From assembly GCA_937862815.1 (NCBI GenBank), contig CALMED010000012.1:1-64000 (forward strand): a DNA stretch of 64,000 nt. Direction: 5' to 3'. The notes under the pieces are model-generated. The model was given only the letters and a program-made list of their open reading frames with translations. It was not told the origin of the DNA and did no database searches. Of this stretch, positions 1-8,092 are shown piece by piece. Source of the DNA: an uncultured Chitinophagaceae bacterium. Lineage in GTDB: Bacteria > Bacteroidota > Bacteroidia > Chitinophagales > Chitinophagaceae. The first letter of the stretch is position 1. Every line of letters starts with the position of its first letter. Both the position numbers and the translations under genes were made by a program.

Positions 1-271
1 AGAGAAGTTTATCCCGGCCTGAAGCCGGGAAGTCCCAGCGGGATCACGAAGTGAGCAAATCATGGTTCTGCCATTTTATTGAACTGCTGTGGTGGAAATA
101 CGGGGCACACTCCAACAGAAAAGCATCTGAACTTCTTCCCCCCGAATTTCCTTATTTGCAAATTTTCCGGCATATTTGGACCCGCAGCAGAAAATGGGGC
201 ATCTACAATTAACCGGCAAATTTTTACCGGCGAAAGCAGACACACGAATGCACCGGGCTGCAACACCAACC
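1..271. other. Left-edge non-coding stretch with small hairpins
   Basis: No complete gene is visible. Bases 12-30 form a hairpin (TCCCGGC / GCCGGGA, 5-nt loop), followed by a smaller one (TCCC / GGGA, 33-43). Frame 1 is open from the window edge to a TGA at 52-54 (17 codons), so this could be the tail of a gene cut by the edge, but nothing identifies it. The rest, up to the glycosyltransferase start at 272, shows no clear TAnnTTTG promoter. Confidence 0.35.
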
Positions 272-1003
272 ATGGTGACCCAACCAACCTCCATAGCCGT
301 TATCGTTCCAGCCTATAATCCACCTGCCGGATGGAGCCTGCAACTGTTGGATGCGTGGAAACAGTTGTGTGCAGCAGCGGGTCAGTTCCACTTCAGACTT
401 TACCTCGTAAATGATGGCAGCAGCAGTTCGGTATTTACCGACGAATTACCCCGGCTGCAGGAAGAACTACCTGCCGTAGAGGTAACCACCCTGGCCATTA
501 ACAGCGGAAAAGGGGCGGCTGTGCGAAGCGGTATCAGCCAGGCACAGGGAGATTTTTTCCTGCTGACCGACATTGATTTCCCCTACACCATTGACAGCAT
601 GTTGCGCATATTGCATGCCGTTGCGGCTCTTCCCGGCGCCGATATTGCTGCAGGCAACCGTGATGCATCGTATTACAACCAGGTGCCGGGTTTCCGGGGG
701 GGGCTCTCCCGTTTCCTTCGTTACCTCATCCGCAAACGGTTACGGCTGCCGTTCGACGATACCCAATGCGGCCTCAAAGCCCTCAGTGAGAAGGGGAAGA
801 AAGTGTTTCTCGCCACCCGGACCAACCGCTACCTCTACGACCTTGAACTGATTGTAAAGGCTGTTGCGCAGAAAGACCTCCGTGTGGTACCCGTACCTGT
901 GGAACTGCGCAGCGGCATTGAAATGCGGCGCATGTCGCCCCGCATCCTCCTGCAGGAGGCGGGCAATTTTCTGAACATCTTTTTCTTCCGGCACCGGTTA
1001 TGA
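272..1003 (+). CDS. GT2 glycosyltransferase, polyprenyl-phosphate sugar synthase type
   Basis: Probable family 2 glycosyltransferase that moves a sugar from a nucleotide donor to a lipid phosphate or other acceptor at the inner face of the membrane. The 243-residue protein has the GT-A layout: an N-terminal nucleotide-binding strand with VNDGSS (Asp about 48), NSGKGAAVRSG at 78-88, a TDID acidic motif at 99-102 in the DxD position, and DTQCGLKA at 163-170, which is typical of dolichyl-phosphate-mannose/glucose synthase-like enzymes. No transmembrane tail is obvious. The start at 272 is chosen because it sits directly before the conserved IAVIVPAYN strand; ATGs at 176 and 248 would add non-homologous sequence. 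Its stop overlaps the start of the next gene by 4 bp (ATGA), so the two are probably co-translated and work together. The sugar is unknown. Confidence 0.85.
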   Translation: MVTQPTSIAVIVPAYNPPAGWSLQLLDAWKQLCAAAGQFHFRLYLVNDGSSSSVFTDELPRLQEELPAVEVTTLAINSGKGAAVRSGISQAQGDFFLLTDIDFPYTIDSMLRILHAVAALPGADIAAGNRDASYYNQVPGFRGGLSRFLRYLIRKRLRLPFDDTQCGLKALSEKGKKVFLATRTNRYLYDLELIVKAVAQKDLRVVPVPVELRSGIEMRRMSPRILLQEAGNFLNIFFFRHRL

Positions 1004-3261
1004 ACAGGTATTCCAACTGGGACGGATGGATGGTTTTCCTGGCTTCCTGCCTGGTGGTGGCCGCCGTATTTCCCACCATCCTGCTGCACCCCAACACCAC
1101 TCTTTTTTCTGTTGGGGGCGATGGCATTAAAAATTATTTCACCGCCCTCTATTACCTGCAGCACAACAGCGGCATCCGCTTCACCGGCATGAACTATCCC
1201 TTTGGGGAGCACATTTTATTTGGCGATGCGCAGCCAGGACTGATGATTCCCTTTGGCTGGCTCTGCAGTGTGTTTCCTGCTTTGAGTCAGCATCACCTGG
1301 CTTTTTTCAACTACAGTGTTCTCACCGGCATGGCTCTCGGTGCTCCCGCCGTATTCCTGCTGCTCAAAGAGTTCCGGGTAGTGCGCTGGCAGGCCCTGGT
1401 GGCCGCCCTCTGCATCAGTTTCCTCTCACCCCAGGTACTGCGGGCCGAAAATCACTACGGCCTGAGTTATTTTTTCCTGTTTCCGCTGACCTGGCTGGTG
1501 TGCCTGCGGGCTGCTGCCCGGCCCGGCATTAAATGGACCGGTACCGGCATCCTCCTCGTCGTTGCCACAGGCCTGCTGCACTTTTACCTGGCCCTGCTCA
1601 GCTGCCTGTTCTTACTGGGCTATGCACTGCTCACAACCCTGCTGCGCCGGAAGAAAGAAACTATTGCCGCCAAACTCAGCTGGTGGGGCATTCCGCTCAG
1701 CGGTCTGCTGCTGCTTCAATTGTTTGTGCGGCTGACCGACGGGGTTTCCGACCGGCCCCAGAAACCCTGGGGCTTTCTGACCACCCTGGCCGACTGGCGC
1801 AGCATCCTCCAACCGCTGCCGTCGGATCTGCTTCGCAGAAACATACCGGAATACCGGGGATTTGAAGAAGGATTTTCATACATCGGATCCTTGCCCATTG
1901 TCTTCCTGGCCTGTTTCCTGGTTACAGGTTTGTTCCTCCTCTTCCGGCGCCGCCGAAACGGATACGAACACCTTCCCTTCCTTCACCAGCAGGAACTGCT
2001 TTTTTTTCTCAGCAGCGCCGGGCTGCTGCTGTTTGCCATGGGCATCCCCTTCATCTGGAACATGGAGTGGCTGGCCGACCGGCTGAGTGTGCTGCGGCAG
2101 TTCCGCGGACTGGGGCGCTTTGCCTGGGCGTTCTACAGTGTATGCACGGTGCTGGCGGTGGTTGGTTTTTCCCGGTTCACCGGTTTTATTTCCGGGAAAA
2201 AATACGCGTGGGCAGGTAAAGGAGCGATCGCCCTGCTCTACCTGCTGTGGGCCGGTGAAGCCGGATGGCGGATGTACACCTTCCACAAGTTCGACAATAC
2301 AGCATCGTTGTATTACCGGATCTTTACAGAAAACAGCTACCGGCAGCAACTGGAGCGGGAGGGTTACCGTACCGATCATTTTCAGGCGGTGCTCTGCCTG
2401 CCCTACAGCCACATCGGTTCGGAAAAGTTTGCACTCGACAACTGGCCCTCACCCTATTTTGCCATGCGGGCCGCGTACCACACCGGGCTACCGGCGATGA
2501 ATGTGATGATGTCCCGCACATCGCTTTCGCAGAGCTGTCTGCTGATGCAGTTTACCGGTGATACGGTACTGCAGAAAGAAGTAATATCCCAACTACCTTC
2601 TACCAAACCCCTGCTGCTGCTGACCCATGGTACGCAGTTCACCCCTGCCGAACAATACCTCATACGCAACGCCAAAAAAATCTGTTCCGATGCGGAGGCC
2701 ACCTTGTACGAATTACCGCTGGCTGCGTTCCGGGCTCAGACAGAAGCGCTGTCGGAAACATACCGGCAACGGGATCAATTGTTACAGAACAGGGGGGGCT
2801 GCTGGAACCTGTTGCCCGACCGGGATGTGCTGCTGCAGCATTACAGCAACCGGCTGCCATTCGACGGGTCGCAGTTTGTGGATAAGCGACGAAAGAAAAA
2901 TGTGCTGGTCAGCGATACCGTGCTGCACCGCTTCCGCTTCGGCGACACCGTTGAACTGCGTCTGTGGGTGCGCATAGACCCTGAAAAAGACGCTGTGCCC
3001 ATCCTCTACCTGGAAGAGTATGCAGACGGTGTGCGGGTAGGCTTACACGACATGCCATCCAAATCTTCGCGGGAAGTGTACCGGGATATGATCTGCATTT
3101 CGGGGAATTATGTACTGAAGAGTAACGCGCCGCGGATACGCGTTTCGCTGCACATCGGCAGCAGTTACGGCAACCTGATGGTTTATAAATCGGGCGACCA
3201 GGTGTTTGTACCGGCAGAAGGGAATCGCTTTTTCTTTAATAACCTGCCGGCGGGGTTCTGA
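1000..3261 (+). CDS. Large multi-pass membrane protein, probable GT-C type glycosyltransferase
   Basis: A 753-residue integral membrane protein with roughly ten hydrophobic segments in the first ~430 residues and a soluble C-terminal third. After the first membrane helix it carries a GGDGIKNYF motif (Asp about 41) and then NYPFGEH. An acidic residue in this first extracytoplasmic loop is the usual catalytic feature of GT-C transferases that use lipid-phosphate sugars. The 4-bp ATGA overlap with the GT2 gene fits a pair in which GT2 makes the polyprenyl-phosphate sugar and this protein transfers it. The family call rests on topology and the loop motif only, and the acceptor is unknown. Confidence 0.65.
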   Translation: MNRYSNWDGWMVFLASCLVVAAVFPTILLHPNTTLFSVGGDGIKNYFTALYYLQHNSGIRFTGMNYPFGEHILFGDAQPGLMIPFGWLCSVFPALSQHHLAFFNYSVLTGMALGAPAVFLLLKEFRVVRWQALVAALCISFLSPQVLRAENHYGLSYFFLFPLTWLVCLRAAARPGIKWTGTGILLVVATGLLHFYLALLSCLFLLGYALLTTLLRRKKETIAAKLSWWGIPLSGLLLLQLFVRLTDGVSDRPQKPWGFLTTLADWRSILQPLPSDLLRRNIPEYRGFEEGFSYIGSLPIVFLACFLVTGLFLLFRRRRNGYEHLPFLHQQELLFFLSSAGLLLFAMGIPFIWNMEWLADRLSVLRQFRGLGRFAWAFYSVCTVLAVVGFSRFTGFISGKKYAWAGKGAIALLYLLWAGEAGWRMYTFHKFDNTASLYYRIFTENSYRQQLEREGYRTDHFQAVLCLPYSHIGSEKFALDNWPSPYFAMRAAYHTGLPAMNVMMSRTSLSQSCLLMQFTGDTVLQKEVISQLPSTKPLLLLTHGTQFTPAEQYLIRNAKKICSDAEATLYELPLAAFRAQTEALSETYRQRDQLLQNRGGCWNLLPDRDVLLQHYSNRLPFDGSQFVDKRRKKNVLVSDTVLHRFRFGDTVELRLWVRIDPEKDAVPILYLEEYADGVRVGLHDMPSKSSREVYRDMICISGNYVLKSNAPRIRVSLHIGSSYGNLMVYKSGDQVFVPAEGNRFFFNNLPAGF

Positions 3262-3323
3262 GTGATGCTGCCGGGTCGGGACGCTGCCGGCGGCCTGACC
3301 CAAAGTACCGGTAGTATATCTGC

Positions 3324-4262
3324 TTATTCTGTTACAAACTTCTCTTTCATCTTTTCCAGCAGGCGGGTTTCCAGCATTTTCACTCCAAGGAGTATCATGT
3401 TTTTAAACGCCCGGGCGGTGGATATGCCGTGCCCTACAATAACGGGTTTATCCACCCCCAGGATGGGTGTGCCGCCGTAGGTTTCAAAATTGAATCGCTG
3501 GAAATAATCGTCTTCATGCAAGTGACGGGCTTTCGCAATATCGAAGATGGATTCGCCCAGTTTGAGGATGATGTTACCGGTAAACCCGTCGCATACCATT
3601 ACATCGGCTTTGCCGGTGAGCACTTCCCTTCCTTCAATGTTTCCGATGAAGTTGATCAGATTGCAGTCCTTCAACAACTGGTAAGCTGCCTGTGCCAGCA
3701 GGTTGCCCTTCCCCTCTTCTTCCCCGATGTTAATGAGACCCACCCGGGGTTGTTCTATTTCGAGGATGTTCTGTGCGTAAATACTTCCCAGGATGGCGTT
3801 CTGCAGGAGATTCTCCGGTTTGCAGTCGGCCTGCAACCCCACATCCAGCAGCAGACCATAGCCGCCGTGTGCTTTTGGAATTACGGTAGAGATCGTGGGG
3901 CGCAACACCCCTTCAATGGCTTTGATGGAGTAAAACACACCCACCATCATGGCGCCGGTGTTACCGGCACTGATGAATGCGTCAATTTCGCCTTTGGCCA
4001 GCAACCGGAAGCCAATGCTCATGGAAGAATCGGGCTTCTCCCGCAGGGCACGGGTAGGCGGTTCATGCATGTCAATCACCTGGGTGGAGGGAACGATGCT
4101 GAGACGGCGCGGCAACTCGGGGTAATGCGCCTGCAGCATGGCGGCATCACCAATCAGTTTCAGGCGGACGTCGGGCGGACTGACCTGCAAAAACAAATCT
4201 ACGCCCTGCAGAGTAGCCTCCGGGGCGTAGTCGCCACCCATCATGTCAATACCAATTGTCAT
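3324..4262 (-). CDS. plsX: Phosphate acyltransferase PlsX
   Basis: Makes acyl-phosphate from acyl-ACP and inorganic phosphate for the first acylation of glycerol-3-phosphate. The 312-residue protein starts MTIGIDMMGGDYAPE, the family N-terminal signature, and keeps the AFISAGNTGAMM and MVCDGFTGNI blocks. Length is slightly short of the usual 320-350 but complete. It is the last gene of yceD-rpmF-plsX, with 26 bp between it and rpmF, a very common order in bacteria. The fabH gene that often follows is absent; a convergent gene ends 62 bp away. Confidence 0.95.
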   Translation of the reverse strand: MTIGIDMMGGDYAPEATLQGVDLFLQVSPPDVRLKLIGDAAMLQAHYPELPRRLSIVPSTQVIDMHEPPTRALREKPDSSMSIGFRLLAKGEIDAFISAGNTGAMMVGVFYSIKAIEGVLRPTISTVIPKAHGGYGLLLDVGLQADCKPENLLQNAILGSIYAQNILEIEQPRVGLINIGEEEGKGNLLAQAAYQLLKDCNLINFIGNIEGREVLTGKADVMVCDGFTGNIILKLGESIFDIAKARHLHEDDYFQRFNFETYGGTPILGVDKPVIVGHGISTARAFKNMILLGVKMLETRLLEKMKEKFVTE

Positions 4263-4288
4263 GAGCAGGGTTTCGTATCAGGAAATCA

Positions 4289-4483
4289 TTAAGCTTTGGC
4301 AGGAGCTTTTTCAGCTACCACTTTACCCTTGTAAAACAGCTTTCCTTCGCTCACATGTGCACGGTGGCGCACATGGGTTTCGCCGGTGGTGCTGTCCTTA
4401 CTTAAGGTAACGCTAACAGCTTTGTAGTGCGTACGGCGCTTGGCGCTGCGTTGCTGGGAGTGTCTGCGTTTCGGATTCGGCAT
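4289..4483 (-). CDS. rpmF: 50S ribosomal protein L32
   Basis: A 64-residue basic protein starting MPNPKRRHSQQRSAKRRTH, the Bacteroidota form of L32 in the large ribosomal subunit. The four zinc-binding cysteines found in some L32 proteins are missing; the central region reads HVRHRAHVSEG, so this is the cysteine-free version. It lies between yceD (12 bp upstream) and plsX (26 bp downstream), the classic arrangement linking ribosome and phospholipid synthesis. Confidence 0.96.
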   Translation of the reverse strand: MPNPKRRHSQQRSAKRRTHYKAVSVTLSKDSTTGETHVRHRAHVSEGKLFYKGKVVAEKAPAKA

Positions 4484-4495
4484 ACGATTCGGTTT

Positions 4496-5032
4496 TTATT
4501 CGTTTCTGAATTTATCCAGGTCTTTCCAGATCGACTTATCTTCTGCAGGCTGCGGGTTGAGCCGGGCCAGCCGGGCCAGCACTTCCTTGTTGCAGTGCGG
4601 TCCACCCATTTCGCTTTCCTTGCACATCTTGTGCATGGGAATGCTGAGGTTGATAAACTCGTAGATCCAGTTTTTCAGGTGCAGATGACTTTCGGTACGG
4701 GAGATATAAAACACATCCGGGTTCTCCTCTTCTTCGTTCATTACATCCGGCTCATCGGTCATCTTTACCAGCATTTCAAATTCGTCCCACAGCTCGAGTG
4801 GCAGGTTATTGCCACACCGGTCACACAACACTTCCACAGTACCCCCTATTTCAAACTTCAGAAGCATGAAGCTGCTGCTTTTTTCGAGTTGCAGATTCAC
4901 CTTTGCCGCACAATGGGTAAAGTCCTGGGAACCAAACTCCTCAAAAAACCTGTCGTTAATTTCGTATTCAAACGAATGAACGCCGGGTTTCAACCCTACA
5001 AACGCAATTTCAAATTCCCGGCGGCCACCCAT
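4496..5032 (-). CDS. YceD/DUF177 family protein
   Basis: A 178-residue member of the YceD (DUF177) family, nearly always encoded next to rpmF and implicated in 23S rRNA or large-subunit maturation. It has a CDRCG motif in the middle and GGPHCNKE near the C-terminus, residues that resemble a metal site. The start at 5032 (MGGRREFEIAFVGL) is preferred over the longer frame from 5095, because a strong promoter lies at 5055-5086 and the extra codons would overlap it. First gene of the yceD-rpmF-plsX operon. Confidence 0.9.
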   Translation of the reverse strand: MGGRREFEIAFVGLKPGVHSFEYEINDRFFEEFGSQDFTHCAAKVNLQLEKSSSFMLLKFEIGGTVEVLCDRCGNNLPLELWDEFEMLVKMTDEPDVMNEEEENPDVFYISRTESHLHLKNWIYEFINLSIPMHKMCKESEMGGPHCNKEVLARLARLNPQPAEDKSIWKDLDKFRNE

Positions 5033-5054
5033 ACAGGTCGTTTTAAAGAGTTTG

Positions 5055-5086
5055 CAAAGGTAGGAGAATAGCGGGTATTTGCCAAA
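5055..5086 (-). promoter_or_regulatory. Bacteroidota housekeeping promoter of yceD-rpmF-plsX
   Basis: On the reverse strand TTTG (5086-5083) is followed after exactly 20 nt by TACCTTTG (5062-5055), matching the TTTG-N19-21-TAnnTTTG consensus of the Bacteroidota primary sigma factor. The yceD start codon is 22 nt further on. This is the best consensus promoter in the window. Confidence 0.8.
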
Positions 5087-5154
5087 TGAATACACAGCAA
5101 ACCTCCTAAAATCAGGCAGCTACAGCCATGCAACCGCAAAGTCCCGGGTCCTTT

Positions 5155-5188
5155 TTGCCAACCGTTTTGCACGAGGGGGCTAATTTTG
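5155..5188 (+). promoter_or_regulatory. Predicted promoter of the DUF3810 gene
   Basis: TAATTTTG at 5181-5188 matches the -7 element, with a T-rich TTTTTG about 22 nt upstream as possible -33. Only 4 nt separate the box from the ATG at 5193, so the transcript should start at or next to the start codon and be leaderless. Confidence 0.6.
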
Positions 5189-5192
5189 CGGT

Positions 5193-6278
5193 ATGACCTA
5201 CGGCCGAATCATACGGTTATCGCTTCTTATTGCATTGATTTTCATGGCACTGGGCATATTTGTGGTATCGGGCTGGCACGACCGGATTGAAATGTATTAT
5301 TCCAACGGGTTGTACCCACCCCTGGCCCGTACGTTGCGGTTCCTGTTGGGAGGCATCCCCTTCAGCCTGGGCGATGTGCTGTACGCTTTTGTACTGCTGT
5401 ACATCTTGTGGGAACTGGCACTGTGGGTCCGGCGGCTGGTCACCCCCGGTTTCAGCCGTGCTCAAAAACTGCGGCCGCTGCTGCTGGCTTCCATTGCCGT
5501 GCTCGTGCTGTACGTTTATTTCTACCTGTTCTGGGGACTGAATTACTACCGACTGGGCATTGAACACCAGTTGGGACTGAAGAACCAACGGCCACCGGCT
5601 GCAGCACTAACCAGCCTGACTGCCGAAATGCTGGAAAATGTCAACCGCACCAAAGCCGTTTGCCTGGGGCGGCAAGACACTGTCATGAGCCAGGAGCGCT
5701 TACTGGAATCTTCGCATGCTGCCTACCGCAAACTGGAGCGCCGCTTCCCCTTTCTTCGCCACCGCCAGTTCTCGGTAAAACCTTCCCTCTTTGGCAAGAT
5801 GGGCAATTACGTGGGTTTCCAGGGCTACTATAATCCCTTCACCGGTGAAGCACAGATTAACATGCGGGTTCCCAATTTTGTACTGCCCTTTGTTACCTGC
5901 CACGAAATGGCCCACCAGTTGGGCTATGCCAGCGAAAGTGAAGCCAACTTTGTGGGATTCCTGGCCGCCTCCCATTCCACGGACACCCTGATGCAATACT
6001 CGGCGTATTTCGACATGTTTTTATATGCCTGGAACAAACTCCGGCAGGTTGATTCGGCTGCCGCTGCTGCCTTAAGCCAGCAACTTCATCCCGGCGCAAA
6101 ACGCGACCTGGCCTATCTCCACGCCTTCAACCGGAAATACCGCTCCGTATTACAGGATCTCACCACCACATTCTATGACTATTACCTCCGGCAAAACCGG
6201 CAGCGCAAAGGCATAGACAGTTATGGTGAAGTAACCGGGTGGCTGATTGCGTTCCGGGAGAAGTACGGGAGATTTTAA
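5193..6278 (+). CDS. DUF3810 membrane protein with HExxH motif
   Basis: A 361-residue membrane protein of the DUF3810 family. Three hydrophobic segments lie in the first ~125 residues, followed by an extracytoplasmic domain with CHEMAHQLGYASESEAN. The HExxH (His237, His241) plus the downstream Glu of SESEAN are the usual ligands of a gluzincin-type zinc protease. Family members are often annotated as of unknown function; a membrane-anchored metallopeptidase is a reasonable inference. It stands alone between the reverse-strand yceD and dcd units. A short GAAT-type repeat follows its stop codon. Confidence 0.85.
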   Translation: MTYGRIIRLSLLIALIFMALGIFVVSGWHDRIEMYYSNGLYPPLARTLRFLLGGIPFSLGDVLYAFVLLYILWELALWVRRLVTPGFSRAQKLRPLLLASIAVLVLYVYFYLFWGLNYYRLGIEHQLGLKNQRPPAAALTSLTAEMLENVNRTKAVCLGRQDTVMSQERLLESSHAAYRKLERRFPFLRHRQFSVKPSLFGKMGNYVGFQGYYNPFTGEAQINMRVPNFVLPFVTCHEMAHQLGYASESEANFVGFLAASHSTDTLMQYSAYFDMFLYAWNKLRQVDSAAAAALSQQLHPGAKRDLAYLHAFNRKYRSVLQDLTTTFYDYYLRQNRQRKGIDSYGEVTGWLIAFREKYGRF

Positions 6279-6304
6279 TGAATGAGTGAATGAATGAATG
6301 AATA
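6277..6304. repeat. AATGAATGAGTG-type tetranucleotide repeat
   Basis: Tandem GAAT/TGAA units, with one GAGT variant, fill the gap between the DUF3810 stop and the dcd stop. The same motif recurs at 26551-26594 and, inverted, at 45314-45349. Confidence 0.8.
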
Positions 6305-6307
6305 GAA

Positions 6308-6844
6308 TCAGAACTGGTTCTTCCACATCATGCTCTCCACAGGTTTGTTGGGCTGGCCGCTGTATTTGGCATTGGATTTCTGGTTGTATTTCACTTCAAT
6401 CTCTCCTTCCACCGGAAAATAGATGAGTTGCCCGATGGGCATTCCTTTGTACACTTTAACCGGTTGTTTAACGGAAATCTCCAGGGTCCAGTTGCCGCAA
6501 AAACCCACATCGCCTTTGCCGGCCGTTGCGTGAATGTCAATGCCGAGCCGCCCGGTAGAGGATTTCCCTTCGAGAAAGGGCACGTGCGCATGGGTTTCGG
6601 TATACTCCAGGGTTACTCCCAGGTAGAAAATATGCGGGTATAGAATGATGCCATCGTCGGGTATTTCAAAATACTCGATGTGATTGTGCTTGCGGGCATC
6701 CAGCAGATGCTCCTTGTACGTAGCCAGGGTTCCACCCAGGTGTACATCGTAAGAATTACTGCCAAGGCAAGAGCGGTTGTACGGTACAATCTTAATGGTT
6801 CCTTTCTCTATTTCCTCTAATATGCGCTTATCGGACAGGATCAT
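6308..6844 (-). CDS. dcd: dCTP deaminase
   Basis: Deaminates dCTP to dUTP in thymidylate supply. The 178-residue protein, near the usual ~180-190, contains GSNSYDVHL (29-36), EGKSSTGRLGIDIH (92-105) and the FCGNWTLE block whose Glu122 corresponds to the catalytic glutamate. The start at 6844 (MILSDKRILEEI) is used because the family begins with this sequence; the longer frame from 6916 would run over the neighbouring promoter and start. Whether it is also a dUTPase cannot be decided by eye. Divergent from the phosphopantetheinyl transferase, 47 bp away. Confidence 0.93.
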   Translation of the reverse strand: MILSDKRILEEIEKGTIKIVPYNRSCLGSNSYDVHLGGTLATYKEHLLDARKHNHIEYFEIPDDGIILYPHIFYLGVTLEYTETHAHVPFLEGKSSTGRLGIDIHATAGKGDVGFCGNWTLEISVKQPVKVYKGMPIGQLIYFPVEGEIEVKYNQKSNAKYSGQPNKPVESMMWKNQF

Positions 6845-6847
6845 GAC

Positions 6848-6855
6848 TATCTTTG
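6848..6855 (+). promoter_or_regulatory. -7 box for the phosphopantetheinyl transferase gene
   Basis: TATCTTTG matches TAnnTTTG and lies between the divergent dcd and phosphopantetheinyl transferase starts, 36 nt before the ATG at 6892. No clear -33 TTG is visible. Confidence 0.45.
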
Positions 6856-6891
6856 TTGGGGTACCTGCAAGATAATCGCTCCCATTATCAG

Positions 6892-7536
6892 ATGCCGCTC
6901 GTTTATCAACATACAATCAACAACAACACCCGGTTGGGCGTATGGCGGATCACGGAACCCGAAACTTTTTTCCGGGAACGGGTACCGCTCCTGCTGGACG
7001 TGAAGCACCCCCACAAGCGCTTACAGCACCTGGCGGGTCGCTACCTCTTGGCCGAACTGCATCCCGGGTTCCCGGTAAACGAAATCTGTATAGCGGACAG
7101 CCGCAAACCCTATCTGCCAGACAACCGGCTTCATTTTTCCATTTCCCATTGCGGCTATTTTGCAGCAGCGATTGTAAGCACAAAGCAACAAGTGGGTATA
7201 GATATAGAAGTACCAACGGCTACCATCTTCAAGATAGCGCAAAAGTTTCTGCGGGATGAAGAAACACGCTTACTGCAGGAGCGAATGAGCAGCGGCCAGT
7301 TGCTGGAAACCATCACCTTGCTGTGGAGCGCCAAAGAAACCCTGTTCAAATGGCATGGAAAAGGGGGCATTGATTTCCGGAAACACCTGCATGTGCAGCA
7401 AGTCACCGGCAACAACGAAGAAGGCCGTATCAGTGCAAGTTTTGAAAAAGAAAACCCGGTAACCCTTACGCTGGATTACCGGATTTTTGAGGAATTACTG
7501 CTCACCTGGACGGCCACTCCACCCCGCACGGGTTAG
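6892..7536 (+). CDS. 4'-phosphopantetheinyl transferase, Sfp type
   Basis: Transfers phosphopantetheine from CoA to a serine of acyl or peptidyl carrier proteins. The 214-residue protein has the family magnesium motif GIDIE (102-106) and WSAKETLFKWH (145-155), plus PYLPDNRLHFSISH near 73-86. The length fits the two-lobed Sfp/HetI class rather than the ~120-residue AcpS class. The ATG at 6892 is preferred; an upstream TTG at 6853 lies too close to the -7 box. No polyketide or peptide synthase gene is in the window, so the substrate may be the fatty-acid ACP or a distant cluster. Confidence 0.88.
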   Translation: MPLVYQHTINNNTRLGVWRITEPETFFRERVPLLLDVKHPHKRLQHLAGRYLLAELHPGFPVNEICIADSRKPYLPDNRLHFSISHCGYFAAAIVSTKQQVGIDIEVPTATIFKIAQKFLRDEETRLLQERMSSGQLLETITLLWSAKETLFKWHGKGGIDFRKHLHVQQVTGNNEEGRISASFEKENPVTLTLDYRIFEELLLTWTATPPRTG

Positions 7537-7555
7537 TTCCCGTTCCTGGGGAAGA

Positions 7556-8047
7556 TCAGAATTTATACCCCACCGACACACCGCCGTAGGTTGGGATGAA
7601 CCCAAAGTTGCCGAAAACAGGATTAATCGCTACGCGGAATGTAACACCCGACTCTTTGGGTTGATAGCGGTAACCGAAATTAAGATGACCGAAGGAAGAA
7701 CGGAAGTTTTCCGATCCCGAAGAAGTACGATTGGATGTAATCACCTGCGTGTAACCTGCCCCCAATTCAAAGAAATTGGCTGTATTCTTTCCGAGCAGAT
7801 AATTCAACCCAAGCGGTATGAACACAACGCTGCTTCGTCCTGACGTGCCTAAATTATAGTTAAACGAAAATCCGCCGATCCCCACCCGGGCACCGATGCC
7901 ATCCTGCTTATTCGTAAAGCGGGTATCAAAGTTGATGGAAGCAAGACCCGGACCTCCCAATTCAAGGAAAACAGATTTGGCAGCTTGTGCATGGCCGGAA
8001 GTGGCAGTAAAGAGTACAATCGCCATCAGAAGGAGTACTTTTTTCAT
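7556..8047 (-). CDS. Small outer-membrane beta-barrel protein
   Basis: A 163-residue exported protein with a clear signal peptide (MKKVLLLMAIVLFTATSGHAQ, cleavage probably after the AQ) followed by alternating beta-strand sequence and a C-terminal VGYKF. A terminal aromatic residue is typical of barrel assembly signals. Likely an 8-strand barrel of unknown role. The start at 8047 places the signal peptide at the N-terminus; an in-frame ATG 18 bp upstream adds MYKLLH. Same strand as murB but separated from it by 45 bp. Confidence 0.75.
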   Translation of the reverse strand: MKKVLLLMAIVLFTATSGHAQAAKSVFLELGGPGLASINFDTRFTNKQDGIGARVGIGGFSFNYNLGTSGRSSVVFIPLGLNYLLGKNTANFFELGAGYTQVITSNRTSSGSENFRSSFGHLNFGYRYQPKESGVTFRVAINPVFGNFGFIPTYGGVSVGYKF

Positions 8048-8092
8048 GTGTAAAAGTTTATACAATGAAAATACAACTTATTTGTGCAACGC

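Noticed and set aside
1..60. Left-edge hairpins considered as a riboswitch
   Set aside because: Only two short stems; no match to a known aptamer pattern and no regulated gene directly downstream. An edge-cut coding tail is equally possible.
3274..3302. Inverted GGGTC/GACCC considered as a terminator between the GT-C gene and plsX
   Set aside because: A five-pair stem with a long loop and no T-run on either strand.
3429..4292. Long forward open frame opposite plsX
   Set aside because: It is fully antisense to a clear plsX, has no family motifs and no promoter; a by-product of codon usage.
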